DNA of 64,000 nt from Streptomyces sp. MspMP-M5 (GTDB lineage: Bacteria > Actinomycetota > Actinomycetes > Streptomycetales > Streptomycetaceae). Location: assembly GCF_000373585.1 (NCBI RefSeq), contig NZ_KB891853.1, forward strand, positions 532,812-596,811. Direction: 5' to 3'. The notes under the pieces are model-generated. The model worked only from the letters and a program-made list of their open reading frames with translations. It searched no databases and was not told the DNA's origin. This document shows, one piece after another, positions 41,748-51,830 of this stretch. How positions within the stretch are numbered: position 1 is the stretch's first letter; every line of letters starts with the position of its first letter. The translations under genes and the position numbers were made by a program.

Positions 41748-43697
41748 ATGACTGACGAGACCACAGGCCCCGGCCGCACCCCCGCCGACCCCTCCCCCGC
41801 CCTCCCCCGCTCCGCCGACGCCGCCATGCCGGACTGGGAGAAGCGCTTCCGCGCCCCGCGGATCGGCCTGCCGGAGTGGGCCGAGTACGCCCCGGACCGC
41901 TCCCTGTTCGTCTCGAACGCCACCGGTACCTTCGAGCTCTACGCCTGGGACCGCGCGACCGGCACCCAGCGCCAGGCCACCGACCGCCCGCACGGCACCA
42001 CCGACGGCACGCTCACGCCGGACGGCGAGTGGATCTGGTGGTTCTCGGACACCGACGGGGACGAGTTCGGCATCTGGATGCGCCAGCCGTTCGCGGGCGG
42101 CCCGGATGAGCCCGCCGCACCGGGCCTCGACGCCTCGTACCCGGGCGGCCTGGCCATCAGCCGGGACGGCACGGCCGTGATCGGCCGCTCCACCGACGAG
42201 GACGGCTCGACGGTCCACGTCGTACGGCCCGGGGAGAAGCCGGTGGAGATCTACCGCCACCGCGAATCGGCGGGCGTCGGCGATCTCTCCCACGACGGCT
42301 CGCTGATCGCCATCGAGCACACCGAGCACGGCGACGCCATGCACTCCGCCATCCGCGTCGTCCGGCCCGACGGCTCGACGGTCGCCGAGCTGGACGACAC
42401 CAACGGCGGCACAAAGGAGCTGGGCCTGTCGGTGATGGGCTTCGCGCCGGTGGACGGCGACAGCCGGCTGCTGGTGGGGCATCAGCGGCGGGGCCGCTGG
42501 GAGCCGATGCTCTGGGACCCGCTGACGGGCGTGGAGACGGCCCTGGAGATCGACCTGCCCGGCGACGTCGGCGCCGACTGGTATCCGGACGGCTCGGCGC
42601 TGCTGGTGGAGCACGCCTACCAGGCCCGCAGCGAGCTGTGGCGCTACGACCTCGGCACCGCGGGCTCCGGCACGGACACCGGAGCCGACGCCCCGGCCGG
42701 CCCCCTGAGCCGGGTCGGGACCCCCGTGGGCACGGTCTCGGGTGCCACCGCCCGCCCCGACGGGACGGTGGAGTTCCTGTGGTCGTCCGCCGCCCAGCCG
42801 CCGGAGGTGCGGTCGACGGACGGCACCGTCGTCCTGGACCCGCCCGGGATGAAGGCCCCCGGCTCGGTCCCGGTGACGGACGCCTGGGTGGACGGCCCCG
42901 GCGGCCGCATCCACGCCCTGGTGCAGCAGCCCCCCGGCACGGGCCCCTTCCCCACCGTCTTCGACATCCACGGCGGCCCGACCTGGCACGACAGCGACTC
43001 CTTCGCCTCGTCGCCGGCCGCCTGGGTGGACCACGGCTTCGCGGTCGTCCGCGTCAACTACCGCGGCTCGACGGGCTATGGCCGCGCCTGGACGGACGCG
43101 CTCAAGCACCGCGTCGGGCTGATCGAGCTGGAGGACATCGCCGCGGTGCGGGAGTGGGCCGTCGCCTCCGGTCTCGCGGACCCGGAGCGGCTGGTGCTCG
43201 CCGGCGGCTCCTGGGGCGGCTATCTGACGCTGCTGGGCCTGGGCGTCCAGCCGGACGCCTGGGCGCTCGGGCTGGCCGCGGTCCCGGTGGCGGACTACGT
43301 CACGGCGTACCACGACGAGATGGAGGCGCTGAAGGCCATGGACCGCACCCTCCTGGGCGGCACGCCGGAGGAGGTCCCCGAGCGCTTCGAGGCGTCCTCC
43401 CCGCTGACGTACGTCGACGCGGTGCGGGCCCCCGTCTACATCTCCGCCGGCGTCAACGACCCGCGCTGCCCGATCCGGCAGGTCGAGAACTACGTCCAGC
43501 GCCTCGAACAGCGCGCCCACCCGCACGAGGTCTACCGCTACGACGCCGGCCACGGCTCCCTCGTCGTCGAGGAACGCATCAAGCAGGTCCGCCTGGAACT
43601 CGACTTCGCCCAGCGCTACCTGAAGCTGACGGCCGAGCAGCCGGAGAGGAAGAACGGGAAGCCTGAGATCGACGAGAGGGCGGTGAAGAGCGAGTAG
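41748..43697 (+). CDS. S9-family prolyl oligopeptidase / acylaminoacyl peptidase
   Basis: 649 residues: N-terminal beta-propeller (repeats such as FVSNATGTFELYAWD, GEWIWWFSDTDGDE), then a C-terminal alpha/beta-hydrolase domain. The catalytic Ser lies in GGSWGGY, Asp probably in GVNDPRCP, and His in DAGHGS. PVYISAGVNDPRCPIRQ is the usual S9C pattern. Cytoplasmic peptide turnover is expected. No signal peptide. CAGAAT lies 6 nt before the ATG. The Lys/Glu-rich tail after YLKL is not conserved in the family. Confidence 0.92.
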   Translation: MTDETTGPGRTPADPSPALPRSADAAMPDWEKRFRAPRIGLPEWAEYAPDRSLFVSNATGTFELYAWDRATGTQRQATDRPHGTTDGTLTPDGEWIWWFSDTDGDEFGIWMRQPFAGGPDEPAAPGLDASYPGGLAISRDGTAVIGRSTDEDGSTVHVVRPGEKPVEIYRHRESAGVGDLSHDGSLIAIEHTEHGDAMHSAIRVVRPDGSTVAELDDTNGGTKELGLSVMGFAPVDGDSRLLVGHQRRGRWEPMLWDPLTGVETALEIDLPGDVGADWYPDGSALLVEHAYQARSELWRYDLGTAGSGTDTGADAPAGPLSRVGTPVGTVSGATARPDGTVEFLWSSAAQPPEVRSTDGTVVLDPPGMKAPGSVPVTDAWVDGPGGRIHALVQQPPGTGPFPTVFDIHGGPTWHDSDSFASSPAAWVDHGFAVVRVNYRGSTGYGRAWTDALKHRVGLIELEDIAAVREWAVASGLADPERLVLAGGSWGGYLTLLGLGVQPDAWALGLAAVPVADYVTAYHDEMEALKAMDRTLLGGTPEEVPERFEASSPLTYVDAVRAPVYISAGVNDPRCPIRQVENYVQRLEQRAHPHEVYRYDAGHGSLVVEERIKQVRLELDFAQRYLKLTAEQPERKNGKPEIDERAVKSE

Positions 43698-43750
43698 CGA
43701 CGCTGGGGGTGGCGGGGGGCAGGGGGAGGGGAGGGGGAAGCCCCCAGGGC

Positions 43751-44647
43751 CTACTTCCCCGCCGGGACTTCGCCCCCGGCCACGCCCTCCGGGGCCACCC
43801 CCTCGGACGCCACGCCCTCCTGCGCCACACCCCCGTCGGCCGCCGCCCCCGGTGTCCCCTCCGGGAGGATGCCCAGGGCGGCGTCCTTGGCGGCCTCGGC
43901 CTCGCGGCGGACCAGGCGGAACCACATGAAGAGCACGAAGCCCGCGAAGACGAACCACTCGCCGGTGTAACCGAGGTTCTGGAACGCCTTCATGTCCAGG
44001 CCGCTGCCCTCCGCGGCGGCCGGCGGAACGGCGCGCAGCGGCGCGGGCGGGTCGCTGAGCGTGATCCACGCGTCGTAGACGCCGTACGGCACGAGGTTCA
44101 CCAGCGACGCCGCGCTGATCATGCCGAGTTGTCCCGCCGGCAGCCCGCCGCCCGCCCGGACCCCGGCCGTGCCCTGGTTCTCCGACGCCTGCAGCGCCCC
44201 GGTCACCGTGACCTCGCCCGCCGGCGGCGCCGGCACCCCGGCCGTGTCGGCCTTGGCGTTCGCGTCGCCGGGTAGCCAGCCGCGGACGACCGGGAGGGCC
44301 TTGCCGCTGTCCGTGCGCAGCAGGGTCAGGACGTAGAAGCCCTGCTGGTCGCCGTGGTCGCCCTGGAGGGTGCGGCCGGGGACCAGGAGTTGGCGCCCGG
44401 CGTCATAACGGCCGCGGGCGGTGGCCTGGTGACCGGAGGTGAGCTGGTCGACCGGAAGCAGACTGTCCAGGGGCCGGGGCGCGGCGGTCTTCGCGTCGGC
44501 GGATCGGTTCTCCTGCTGCTGGTGCGAGGCGACCCGGGCGTCGAAACGGCTCAGCTGCCAGCTGCCCATGAAGATGCAGAAGGGGATCGCCAGCACGGCG
44601 AAGACGTTGATTCCCCACCACCGCGGGGTCAGCAGGAACCGGTACAC
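43751..44647 (-). CDS. SURF1-family cytochrome oxidase assembly protein
   Basis: 298 residues. SURF1 layout: membrane helix 1 (WWGINVFAVLAIPFCIFMGSWQ, with GxWQ), an extracytoplasmic domain with VVRGWLP, and membrane helix 2 (EWFVFAGFVLFMWFRLV). It assists haem a insertion into the aa3 oxidase. The C-terminal 45 residues repeat EGVA units (QEGVASEGVAPEGVAGG). GTG at 44647 chosen because YRFLLTPRWW is the conserved beginning. Confidence 0.9.
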   Translation of the reverse strand: MYRFLLTPRWWGINVFAVLAIPFCIFMGSWQLSRFDARVASHQQQENRSADAKTAAPRPLDSLLPVDQLTSGHQATARGRYDAGRQLLVPGRTLQGDHGDQQGFYVLTLLRTDSGKALPVVRGWLPGDANAKADTAGVPAPPAGEVTVTGALQASENQGTAGVRAGGGLPAGQLGMISAASLVNLVPYGVYDAWITLSDPPAPLRAVPPAAAEGSGLDMKAFQNLGYTGEWFVFAGFVLFMWFRLVRREAEAAKDAALGILPEGTPGAAADGGVAQEGVASEGVAPEGVAGGEVPAGK

Positions 44648-44793
44648 CCCATCAACGGTACGGGGCCCGCGCCGCACGGCCGCACCGCCCCCTCCCCGCC
44701 GTCGCTCCGGCCCCGGCACCCGCGCCGTCGCCCCACCCACCGAACGCCCACGGGACGCCCACGGCACTCGGAACGCCGACGGAACGACGCGCC

Positions 44794-46032
44794 CTAAGGA
44801 GTCGCGAGCGGGTTCGTGCGGTACACCGTGCCCGCGCAGGCGTCCGTGAGCTTGGCGTCGGCCACGACGGGCTCGCCCGCCTCCGGCGTATGGGTCAGGA
44901 CCACGCCGCCGGCCGCCGCGCCGCCCTCCGCGGAGCCCTCGGTGCCACCGGCCTGGCCGCCGGTGGTGCTGCCGCTCGTCGACGCCGCGGCGGCCGGCGA
45001 CGCCGCCGGCGCCTTGGACGGGTCGGGCGTCGGCGACGGCCTCGGGCTGACGCATCCGGACGGGCCGCCGCCCGCCGCCGGAATCCAGGCGAACTTGACC
45101 TCGTACGCCTGCCCCGGCTTCAGCACCAGCTGATCGGGCGTGGTCGCCGGGTCCGGCAGCCCGGGGGCGTCGTCACCGGAGGTGTGGTCGACGACATGGA
45201 TCTTGTCGGTCTTGGTCGTGCCCTGCGGGGTGACGTCCACGGTCCCGCCGCCCTCGACGGAACACGCGGCGTCGGAGGTGTTCACCACCCGGAACGCGCC
45301 GTAGACCCGGCCCGCGGAGTCGGCCGGGCCGACCGTCGCGGTCCCCTTGCCGAGCTGGTCGCGTCCGCAGACCGGCGAGGTGACGTCCATGGTCGTGTCG
45401 GGAGCGGGCGTACCGGCGCCGGGGACGGGTTCCGCGCCGGGTGTCGCGGCGCCCTTGTCCTCCTTGCCCGACGGCCGCCCCGGGCCCGGCATCCGGCCGT
45501 CCCCGCCGGTGGGCCGGGTGCCGGACCGTTCGGTGCCCTCGCCGCGCGCGCCGCTGGTGTCCTGCTGGTCGGCGCTCCGGCTGCTGGCGGCGTTGGCCGG
45601 ACGGTCGCCGGGGGCGTCGTCCAAGCTCGCGACGTGCACCATGGCCGGGACCGTCGTGCCACCGAGCAGCAGCGCGGCGGCCGCGCCCACCAGGGCATGG
45701 CGCCGCCGCTGGCGCCGCGCCGGGACCGCCCGCCGCAGCTGCTCCAGCGCGTCCGGCGCGGGCTCCAGGTCGGCGACGGTGGTCTTCAGCAGCCGCCGCA
45801 GCTCGTCCCCGCCGCCGAAACCGGCGTCGTCAAAGCCGTCCGCGCCGGGACCGGCCCCGGACCCGGCCCCGGATTCCTCGCGCGGGCCACCGTCGAAGCC
45901 GGCCCCCCGACCGGTCTCGCCGCTCCGTCCGGCCCGGGTGCCCCGGGCTTCCTCCTCGCGCCGGTCGCCCAGGCCGCCCCGGTCGCCCCCGTCGTGCCCG
46001 GTGTTTCCCCGGTCGGGTCTTGCCGTACTCAC
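44794..46032 (-). CDS. single-pass membrane protein, probable partner of the adjacent sigma factor
   Basis: 412 residues, low-complexity Gly/Asp/Arg N-terminus. A short conserved region (DELRRLLKTTVADLEPAPDAL, then QLRRAVPARRQRRRHA) comes just before a membrane helix (residues about 116-135). The extracytoplasmic part is Pro/Gly/Ser-rich with four Cys in VTSPVCGRDQ, ACSVEGG, SGCVSP and DACAGT contexts. No zinc-binding anti-sigma motif is seen. Its ATG overlaps the sigma-factor stop (ATGA), so it probably controls or is controlled by that sigma factor; this is inference. Confidence 0.75.
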   Translation of the reverse strand: MSTARPDRGNTGHDGGDRGGLGDRREEEARGTRAGRSGETGRGAGFDGGPREESGAGSGAGPGADGFDDAGFGGGDELRRLLKTTVADLEPAPDALEQLRRAVPARRQRRRHALVGAAAALLLGGTTVPAMVHVASLDDAPGDRPANAASSRSADQQDTSGARGEGTERSGTRPTGGDGRMPGPGRPSGKEDKGAATPGAEPVPGAGTPAPDTTMDVTSPVCGRDQLGKGTATVGPADSAGRVYGAFRVVNTSDAACSVEGGGTVDVTPQGTTKTDKIHVVDHTSGDDAPGLPDPATTPDQLVLKPGQAYEVKFAWIPAAGGGPSGCVSPRPSPTPDPSKAPAASPAAAASTSGSTTGGQAGGTEGSAEGGAAAGGVVLTHTPEAGEPVVADAKLTDACAGTVYRTNPLATP

Positions 46033-46688
46033 GCCGGAGCCTCCATGGCGACGCGCAGCGCCGCGATCCCCCGCGAGCCGTATGCCTTGACCGAGCCCAG
46101 CGATATTCCCAGCGTCTCGGCGACCTGAGCCTCCGTCATATCGGCGAAGTAGCGGAGCACCAGCACCTCGCGCTGGCGGCGCTGCAGTCCGCGCATCGCC
46201 TTGATGAGCTGGTCCCGCTCCAGCAGGTCGTACGCACCCTCCTCGGCGCTCGCCATGTCGGGCATGGGCTTGGAGAGCAGCTTCAGCCCGAGGATGCGGC
46301 GGCGCAGCGCGGAGCGCGAGAGGTTGACGACCGTCTGTCGCAGGTAGGCCAGGGTCTTCTCGGGGTCGCGCACCCGGCCGCGGGCGGAGTGCACGCGGAT
46401 GAAGGCTTCCTGTACGACGTCCTCGCAGGAGGCCGTGTCGTCGAGGAGCAGCGCCGCCAGGCCGAGGAGCGAGCGGTAGTGCGCGCGATAGGTCTCGGTG
46501 AGGTGGTCGACTGTGGTGCCGGCTGCCATCGCGTCGTCAGTGTCCCCACGCTGCGTCGAGAGCTGCGCGGGGCGCGCGGCGGACCAGGGGGCGATCACCG
46601 GCATGCCCCCGGAGACCCGTGGGCGCGGGCGCACTGCCGCGCCTGCCGCTCCCGCCGGGGCGATGGTGAATCCGAGTACCTCTGCCAC
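46029..46688 (-). CDS. SigE-family ECF sigma factor
   Basis: 219 residues if started at the GTG at 46688; the sigma core itself begins about residue 54 (TTVDHLTETYRAHYRSLLGL) and an ATG at 46529 would give only the core. Region 2 reads ASCEDVVQEAFIRVH, and region 4 LQRRQREVLVLRYFADMTEAQVAETLGISLGSVKAYGSRG, typical of the actinobacterial SigE family. It directs RNA polymerase to an unknown regulon and is coupled to the membrane protein downstream by a 4-nt overlap. Start uncertain. Confidence 0.88.
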   Translation of the reverse strand: MAEVLGFTIAPAGAAGAAVRPRPRVSGGMPVIAPWSAARPAQLSTQRGDTDDAMAAGTTVDHLTETYRAHYRSLLGLAALLLDDTASCEDVVQEAFIRVHSARGRVRDPEKTLAYLRQTVVNLSRSALRRRILGLKLLSKPMPDMASAEEGAYDLLERDQLIKAMRGLQRRQREVLVLRYFADMTEAQVAETLGISLGSVKAYGSRGIAALRVAMEAPA

Positions 46689-47140
46689 GCCTGTTGGACA
46701 CGCTTCCCCCCAAAAGGGTTGTACGCGCAAGGCACCGCTTGTGGCGATGCGTCAAATGCCCTCATGCGTACCAGCTCTTCCCAAATGCCCCAATTGCCCT
46801 GATACGACTGCCTTAATGCAATCGTTCCGCCACCCCAGGGCCCCGGAAGCGGTCCGCGCACGCCGCGGGCCACCCCAGGGGACGACCCGGAAAGACGCCG
46901 ACTACCGCCCGCCGGTTGCAGCACCGCGGGAAGCGAATGATCGAACAGAACGTCAGCCCAGATCAAGTGGTCCGGACCAGCGCTCCACACACGAAATCTT
47001 CACACGTCCCACAAATCATCGCGCAGGGGGGCACCCCTCCGCAGCCACTCCCCCAACTTCCGCGCCCCCTACGGAACGAGCCCACCGCACCGCACCCGCC
47101 GCCGGCCCGCCGCGTCCCCTTCCCCCCACCGCTCTTCTCC
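46689..47140. other. upstream region of the sigma-factor operon, 452 bp
   Basis: No gene supported. 46740-46830 is AT-rich for this genome and contains CAAATGCCC twice (46753-46761 and 46782-46790, 29 bp apart), possible activator sites or -35 context on the minus strand. GGGGGGAA at about 46705-46713 could be an SD. The right half (47020-47140) is pyrimidine-rich and follows the asd stop; no clear terminator. Confidence 0.5.
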
Positions 47141-48265
47141 CTACTCCTCCGCGCCCCGCAGCTCCTCCGCCACCGACTCCCCGATCTCGGCCATGTTCAG
47201 CGCCGCCCCCTTGCGCAGGTTGTCACCGCACACGAAGAGCTCCAGCGCCCGGGGATCGTCCAGCGACCGCCGGACCCGGCCCACCCACGTCGGATCGGTG
47301 CCGGCCACGTCCGACGGGGTCGGATACGCGTCCTCCGCCGGGTCGTCGAACAGCACGACCCCGGGCGCGGCCGCCAGGATCTCGTGCGCCCCGGCGACCG
47401 TGACCTCGCTCTCGAAGCGCGCGTGCACGGCCATCGAGTGCGCGGTGAGCACCGGCACCCGCACACAGGTCGCGGTGACCGGCAGCTCGGGCAGCCCCAG
47501 CACCTTCCGGCACTCCTCCCGGATCGTCAGCTCCGCCGACGACCAGCCGTCCGCCCGGAGCGCGCCGGCCCACGGCACGACGTTGAGCGCGAGCGGCGCC
47601 GGGAACGGCCCGAGGGTGTCGCCGACCGCCCGCCGGACATCGCCCGGCGCGGTGCCCAGCTCCGTACCGGACACCGCCGAGAGCTGCGCCCGCAGCGTGT
47701 CGGTGCCGGCCTGCCCGGCCTCCGACGCCGCCTGGTACGAGGAGACGACCAGTTCGCTCAGCCCGTACTCGGCGTGCAGTGCGCCGAGGGCGACGATCAT
47801 CGACAGCGTGGTGCAGGCCGGGTTGGCGACGATGCCGCGGGGCCGGATCCGCGCCGCGCACGCGTTGACCTCGGGCACCACCAGCGGCACGTCCAGGTCC
47901 GCCCGGAACGCGCCCGAATTGTCCACCGCCACCGCGCCCTTGGCGACCGCGACCGGCACCCAGCGCGCGGCGACCTCGTCCGGCACGTCGAACATCGCGA
48001 CGTCGATGCCGTCGAAGGCTTCCTCGCTCGCGGCGAGGACCTCGACCTCCTCGCCGCGCACCGTCAGCTTGCGGCCGGCGGACCGGGGCGCGGCGATCAA
48101 GCGGATCTCGCCCCAGACGTCCGCCCGCTCGGAGAGGATCCCGAGCAGAACGCGGCCGACCGCACCGGTGGCGCCGACGACCGCGAGGTGGGGCCTGGCG
48201 GCCGGGCGGGCCCCCGCCCCAGCCGTGTCGGCGAGGGACGGGCGGCCCGCCTCGGCCGGGATCAT
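47141..48265 (-). CDS. asd: aspartate-semialdehyde dehydrogenase
   Basis: 374 residues. Reduces beta-aspartyl phosphate in the Lys/Thr/Met/diaminopimelate pathway. NADP-binding [13 protein letters not shown], catalytic Cys in [12 protein letters not shown] and the histidine in [12 protein letters not shown] are present. N-terminal 24 residues before the conserved start are Ala/Gly-rich and may be dispensable. Overlaps the aspartokinase stop by 4 nt. Confidence 0.95.
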   Translation of the reverse strand: MIPAEAGRPSLADTAGAGARPAARPHLAVVGATGAVGRVLLGILSERADVWGEIRLIAAPRSAGRKLTVRGEEVEVLAASEEAFDGIDVAMFDVPDEVAARWVPVAVAKGAVAVDNSGAFRADLDVPLVVPEVNACAARIRPRGIVANPACTTLSMIVALGALHAEYGLSELVVSSYQAASEAGQAGTDTLRAQLSAVSGTELGTAPGDVRRAVGDTLGPFPAPLALNVVPWAGALRADGWSSAELTIREECRKVLGLPELPVTATCVRVPVLTAHSMAVHARFESEVTVAGAHEILAAAPGVVLFDDPAEDAYPTPSDVAGTDPTWVGRVRRSLDDPRALELFVCGDNLRKGAALNMAEIGESVAEELRGAEE

Positions 48266-48783
48266 CGCCCGGTGCCGCCGTAGACGATCGCCTCGTCGCC
48301 CTCGCTGTCGAGGCCGAAGGCGCTGTGCACCGCGCGGACCGCCTCGTTGACGTCATCGGCCCGGGTGACGACCGAGATACGGATCTCGGAGGTCGAGATG
48401 AGCTCGATGTTCACGCCCGCGTTCGACAACGCCTCGAAGAACGCCGCGGTCACGCCGGGGTTGGTCTTCATGCCGGCGCCGACCAGCGAGATCTTGGCGA
48501 TCTGGTCGTCGTAGCGGAGCGAGTCGAAGCCGACCGCGGCGCGGGTCTTCTCCAGTGCCGCGACGGCCTTGCGGCCCTCGGCCTTCGGCAGCGTGAAGGA
48601 GATGTCCGTCAGGCCGGTGGAGGCCGCCGACACGTTCTGCACGACCATGTCGATGTTGACCTCGGAGTCGGCGATCGCCCGGAAGATCCGCGCGGCCTCG
48701 CCCGGCTTGTCCGGGACCCCGACGACCGTGACCTTCGCCTCGGAGGTGTCGTGCGCGACGCCCGAGATGATTGCCTGCTCCAT
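48262..48783 (-). CDS. internal start of aspartokinase beta subunit
   Basis: The ATG of codon 251 begins [20 protein letters not shown] and is preceded by AAGGGGACAGGCCG, a good SD. In Corynebacterium glutamicum and Bacillus the beta subunit is made from an in-frame internal start at this position, giving an alpha2beta2 enzyme. The 173-residue product is the tandem ACT regulatory domain. Confidence 0.55.
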   Translation of the reverse strand: MEQAIISGVAHDTSEAKVTVVGVPDKPGEAARIFRAIADSEVNIDMVVQNVSAASTGLTDISFTLPKAEGRKAVAALEKTRAAVGFDSLRYDDQIAKISLVGAGMKTNPGVTAAFFEALSNAGVNIELISTSEIRISVVTRADDVNEAVRAVHSAFGLDSEGDEAIVYGGTGR

Positions 48784-49533
48784 CGGCCTGTCCCCTTGCG
48801 GTTCGTTGCTGACCCACGTGCCCTGCAGTCCCGAGAAGGACGAGCGGACGTGGATCGGGATGTTGTAACGGCGTGCGTACTCGACGCACCGGTGCAGCAG
48901 CACCTTGGAGCCGGAACTGGCCAGCTCCAGCATGTCCTCGAAGGAGATCCAGTCGATCTTCCGGGCCTTCTTCACGACCCGCGGGTCGGCGGTGAAGACA
49001 CCGTCCACGTCGGTGTAGATCTCGCAGACATCGGCGTTCAGGGCGGCGGCGAGCGCCACCGCGGTGGTGTCCGAACCGCCGCGCCCCAGCGTCGTGATGT
49101 CCTTCTTGTCCTGGGACACACCCTGGAAGCCGGCGACGATGGCGATGTTGCCCTCGTCGACGGAGGTCTGGATCCGGCCCGGGGTGACATCGATGATCCG
49201 CGCCTTGTTGTGCACGGAGTCGGTGATCACGCCGGCCTGGCTGCCGGTGAAGGACTGCGCCTCATGGCCGAGGTTTTTGATCGCCATCGCCAGCAGGGCC
49301 ATGGAGATCCGCTCTCCGGCGGTCAGCAGCATGTCGAACTCGCGCCCCGACGGGATCGGGGACACTTCCTGCGCGAGATCGATCAGCTCGTCCGTCGTGT
49401 CGCCCATCGCCGAGACCACCACGACAACCTGGTTGCCGTTCTTCTTGGCCTCGACGATTCGCTTGGCGACGCGCTTGATGCCCTCGGCATCCGCAACGGA
49501 TGAGCCGCCGTACTTCTGCACGACAAGGCCCAC
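48262..49533 (-). CDS. ask: aspartokinase (alpha subunit, full length)
   Basis: 423 residues. First step of the aspartate pathway. [15 protein letters not shown] (kinase N-terminus), [16 protein letters not shown] and [15 protein letters not shown] mark the kinase domain; two ACT domains follow residue 250 and mediate feedback inhibition by Lys/Thr. GTG at 49533 has GAGGAG upstream. Translationally coupled with asd. An internal ATG at residue 251 has its own SD (next entry). Confidence 0.96.
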   Translation of the reverse strand: MGLVVQKYGGSSVADAEGIKRVAKRIVEAKKNGNQVVVVVSAMGDTTDELIDLAQEVSPIPSGREFDMLLTAGERISMALLAMAIKNLGHEAQSFTGSQAGVITDSVHNKARIIDVTPGRIQTSVDEGNIAIVAGFQGVSQDKKDITTLGRGGSDTTAVALAAALNADVCEIYTDVDGVFTADPRVVKKARKIDWISFEDMLELASSGSKVLLHRCVEYARRYNIPIHVRSSFSGLQGTWVSNEPQGDRPMEQAIISGVAHDTSEAKVTVVGVPDKPGEAARIFRAIADSEVNIDMVVQNVSAASTGLTDISFTLPKAEGRKAVAALEKTRAAVGFDSLRYDDQIAKISLVGAGMKTNPGVTAAFFEALSNAGVNIELISTSEIRISVVTRADDVNEAVRAVHSAFGLDSEGDEAIVYGGTGR

Positions 49534-49903
49534 GTGCGCTCCTCGCAACTGTCTCTGCGGGAGGGAGTCCCTCCCGGACCCCCTGACATGGGGGTACTGC
49601 GGTCGGCTCAGTCTAACGAGCGGGCGGAAACCACCCCGCTACTACCACATCGTGAGACACCGGACGTGCGTTCCGATCAACGCGCCCACCGTGGATCGGC
49701 CTTGCGGAAGGCACCCGATGAGCGCGCCGAACGCGGCCCGTGAACTCCGTGTCCCTCGCCGGTCCAGCGCGGTGCTCCGTCGCACCGGCTCGGCGTGCAC
49801 CTTCCCGCTCCGACCCAGGGCACACGGAAACGTAACCCAGGTCACACCCTCAGCCCGTTTCCGGGTGCGCGGCACCGCGCCGACGGCGGGGCCGGCGGCA
49901 GGC
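49534..49903. other. ask promoter region, 370 bp
   Basis: No gene supported. A 19-bp palindrome CGGGAGGGAGTCCCTCCCG (49558-49576) lies 25 nt before the ask GTG and would form a hairpin in the leader. Further upstream is moderately AT-rich DNA (49620-49680). No lysine-riboswitch consensus recognised. Confidence 0.5.
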
Positions 49904-50566
49904 TCACACGCCGTGCAGCCCCAGCGGCCCGGCGATCTCCGCCGCCATGACCTTGCCCGCCTCCTCGGCGAGCCGCTCCTCGTCCCCGGCCGCGTCGCTG
50001 TCGGTGTCCAGGCCGTCCAGCGCGTCCAGCGGCTGGTCGAGGCGTACGTGGGCGACCAGCGACTGGAGCGCCCGCAGGGTCGCCGAGGCGGTCGGGCCCC
50101 AGTTGGAGAGGTAGGAGAACTGCCACCACCACAGGGCCTCGGTGACCCGGCCCGCCCGGTAGTGCGCCAGTCCGTGCCGCAGGTCGGTGATGATGTCGGC
50201 GAGGTCGTCGGAGATCCGGGAGGCCACCGGCTCGCTGCGCGGCACGTACGGGTCGAAGACCTCGGAGTAGACGTCGACCGGGTCGAGCAGCCGCGCGAAC
50301 CGCTCGCGCAGTTCGTCCACGTCCGGCTCCGGACCGGTGTCCGTCTCGTACCGCTCGTCGGGAACGATGTCCTCGTGCGCGCCCAGCCGGCCCCCCGTGA
50401 GCAGCAGCTGGGAGACCTCCAGCAGCAGGAACGGCACCGCACTGTCCGGCTCGTCGCCCTTGGCGACCTCGGTCACCGCGACGATGAAGCTCTCGATCGA
50501 GTCGGAGATCGAGACGGCGAAGTCGTCGGGGTTCTGTGTCGTGTCATGGAGCGTCGCGTCAGACAT
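49904..50566 (-). CDS. DUF5063 family protein
   Basis: 220 residues, helical and acidic, no membrane segments. Conserved-looking segments are [18 protein letters not shown] and [19 protein letters not shown] followed by [18 protein letters not shown]. Function unknown. Its ATG overlaps the recR stop by 8 nt (ATGTCTGA), placing it in the recR transcription unit, as in other streptomycetes as I recall. Confidence 0.85.
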   Translation of the reverse strand: MSDATLHDTTQNPDDFAVSISDSIESFIVAVTEVAKGDEPDSAVPFLLLEVSQLLLTGGRLGAHEDIVPDERYETDTGPEPDVDELRERFARLLDPVDVYSEVFDPYVPRSEPVASRISDDLADIITDLRHGLAHYRAGRVTEALWWWQFSYLSNWGPTASATLRALQSLVAHVRLDQPLDALDGLDTDSDAAGDEERLAEEAGKVMAAEIAGPLGLHGV

Positions 50567-51158
50567 CGAGAAGTCTCCTCCCTTCGAAGGCCCGCCCGAG
50601 CGTGACCTCGTCGGCATACTCCAGATCGCCTCCGACCGGCAGTCCACTGGCCAGTCGCGTCACTTTGAGGCCCATCGGCTTGATCATGCGGGCAAGGTAC
50701 GTGGCCGTGGCCTCGCCCTCCAGATTCGGGTCGGTGGCCAGGATCAGCTCGGTGACCGTGCCGTCCGCGAGCCGGGCCAGGAGTTCCCGTATCCGCAGGT
50801 CGTCGGGGCCGACGCCCTCGATCGGACTGATCGCGCCGCCGAGGACGTGGTAGCGGCCGCGGAACTCCCTCGTCCGCTCGATCGCCACGACGTCCTTGGG
50901 CTCCTCCACGACGCAGATGACCGCCGGATCGCGCCGCGGGTCGAGGCAGACCCGGCACTGCTCCTCCTGCGCGACATTGCCGCACATGCTGCAGAACCGG
51001 ACCTTCGCCTTCACCTCCATCAGCGCGTTCGCGAGCCGGCGGACATCGGTCGGCTCGGCCTGAAGAACGTGGAAGGCGATCCGCTGCGCGCTCTTGGGAC
51101 CGACGCCGGGCAGCCTGCCCAACTCGTCGATCAGGTCCTGGACCACGCCTTCATACAC
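50559..51158 (-). CDS. recR: recombination mediator RecR
   Basis: 199 residues, full length. HhH region [15 protein letters not shown], zinc finger [16 protein letters not shown], Toprim domain with [14 protein letters not shown] and [12 protein letters not shown]. Acts with RecO to load RecA on gapped DNA. Downstream of ybaB in the widely conserved dnaX-ybaB-recR order. Confidence 0.97.
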   Translation of the reverse strand: MYEGVVQDLIDELGRLPGVGPKSAQRIAFHVLQAEPTDVRRLANALMEVKAKVRFCSMCGNVAQEEQCRVCLDPRRDPAVICVVEEPKDVVAIERTREFRGRYHVLGGAISPIEGVGPDDLRIRELLARLADGTVTELILATDPNLEGEATATYLARMIKPMGLKVTRLASGLPVGGDLEYADEVTLGRAFEGRRLLDV

Positions 51159-51205
51159 GGAACGTCTTCTCTCTCTTCTGCCGTGCTGCGTACGCTAGTT
51201 GGCTA

Positions 51206-51246
51206 CTCCTCAGAAGGGGAGGCCAAAGGCTCCTCAGAAGGGGAGA
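51206..51246. repeat. 24-bp direct repeat duplicating the end of ybaB
   Basis: CTCCTCAGAAGGGGAG occurs at 51206 and 51230. On the minus strand each copy contains the last codons and TGA of ybaB, so the gene end is duplicated just past the stop, as at 4675-4881. Confidence 0.8.
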
Positions 51247-51590
51247 CCGGGGATGCCGCCACCGCCGCCGCCCAGTGCCTGGGCGAGCGGGCCGAGCTTC
51301 TGCTGCTGGAGCTTCTGCGCGGTGGCGTTGGCGTCGCGGACCGCCGCGAGGACGAGGTCGGCGAGGGTCTCGGCGGTCTCCTCCGCGGAGTCGGTGTCGA
51401 CCGCCTTCGGGTCGATCACCAGCCCCTGGAGCTCGCCGGAGCCCGTCACCGTCGCCTTCACCAGGCCGCCTCCCGCGGAACCCTCCACGGGCGTCTCGGC
51501 CAGCTCCTGCTGGGCGGCCGCGAGGTCCTGCTGCATCTTCTGGGCCTGCTGCAGCAGCTGCTGCATATTGGGCTGACCACCGGGGATCAC
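51234..51590 (-). CDS. YbaB/EbfC nucleoid-associated protein
   Basis: 118 residues. [22 protein letters not shown] coiled-coil start, then [22 protein letters not shown], the conserved core. Ends in a Gly run [12 protein letters not shown]. Binds DNA, often linked to recombination repair. GTG at 51590 has GGAG 7 nt upstream. Confidence 0.93.
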   Translation of the reverse strand: MIPGGQPNMQQLLQQAQKMQQDLAAAQQELAETPVEGSAGGGLVKATVTGSGELQGLVIDPKAVDTDSAEETAETLADLVLAAVRDANATAQKLQQQKLGPLAQALGGGGGGIPGLPF

Positions 51591-51830
51591 GACATGACTC
51601 CTGCCGTACGACAACGTTTGTGCGGTAGCCCGAGCCTACGTGTTTCCCGCGCCCGGCGCCCTACACCGCAGGGAGGAGCACTGATGTGCCCCGTACGCCC
51701 CCTGGACGGGCCGGCGCCGCCGCTCCGCCCCCGCGCCCGTGCGCAGCGCGTCCCCCCGGTGACGCCCCGCCACCGACCGAACCCTCACGGGCCTTGCCGC
51801 CTCCAGGCACACCCGCCGCCCCCTCGCCTG

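Noticed and set aside
49558..49576. Palindrome before ask as an amino-acid attenuator or lysine riboswitch
   Set aside because: Only a 9-bp-arm palindrome with no leader peptide or riboswitch core; noted within the intergenic entry but not claimed.
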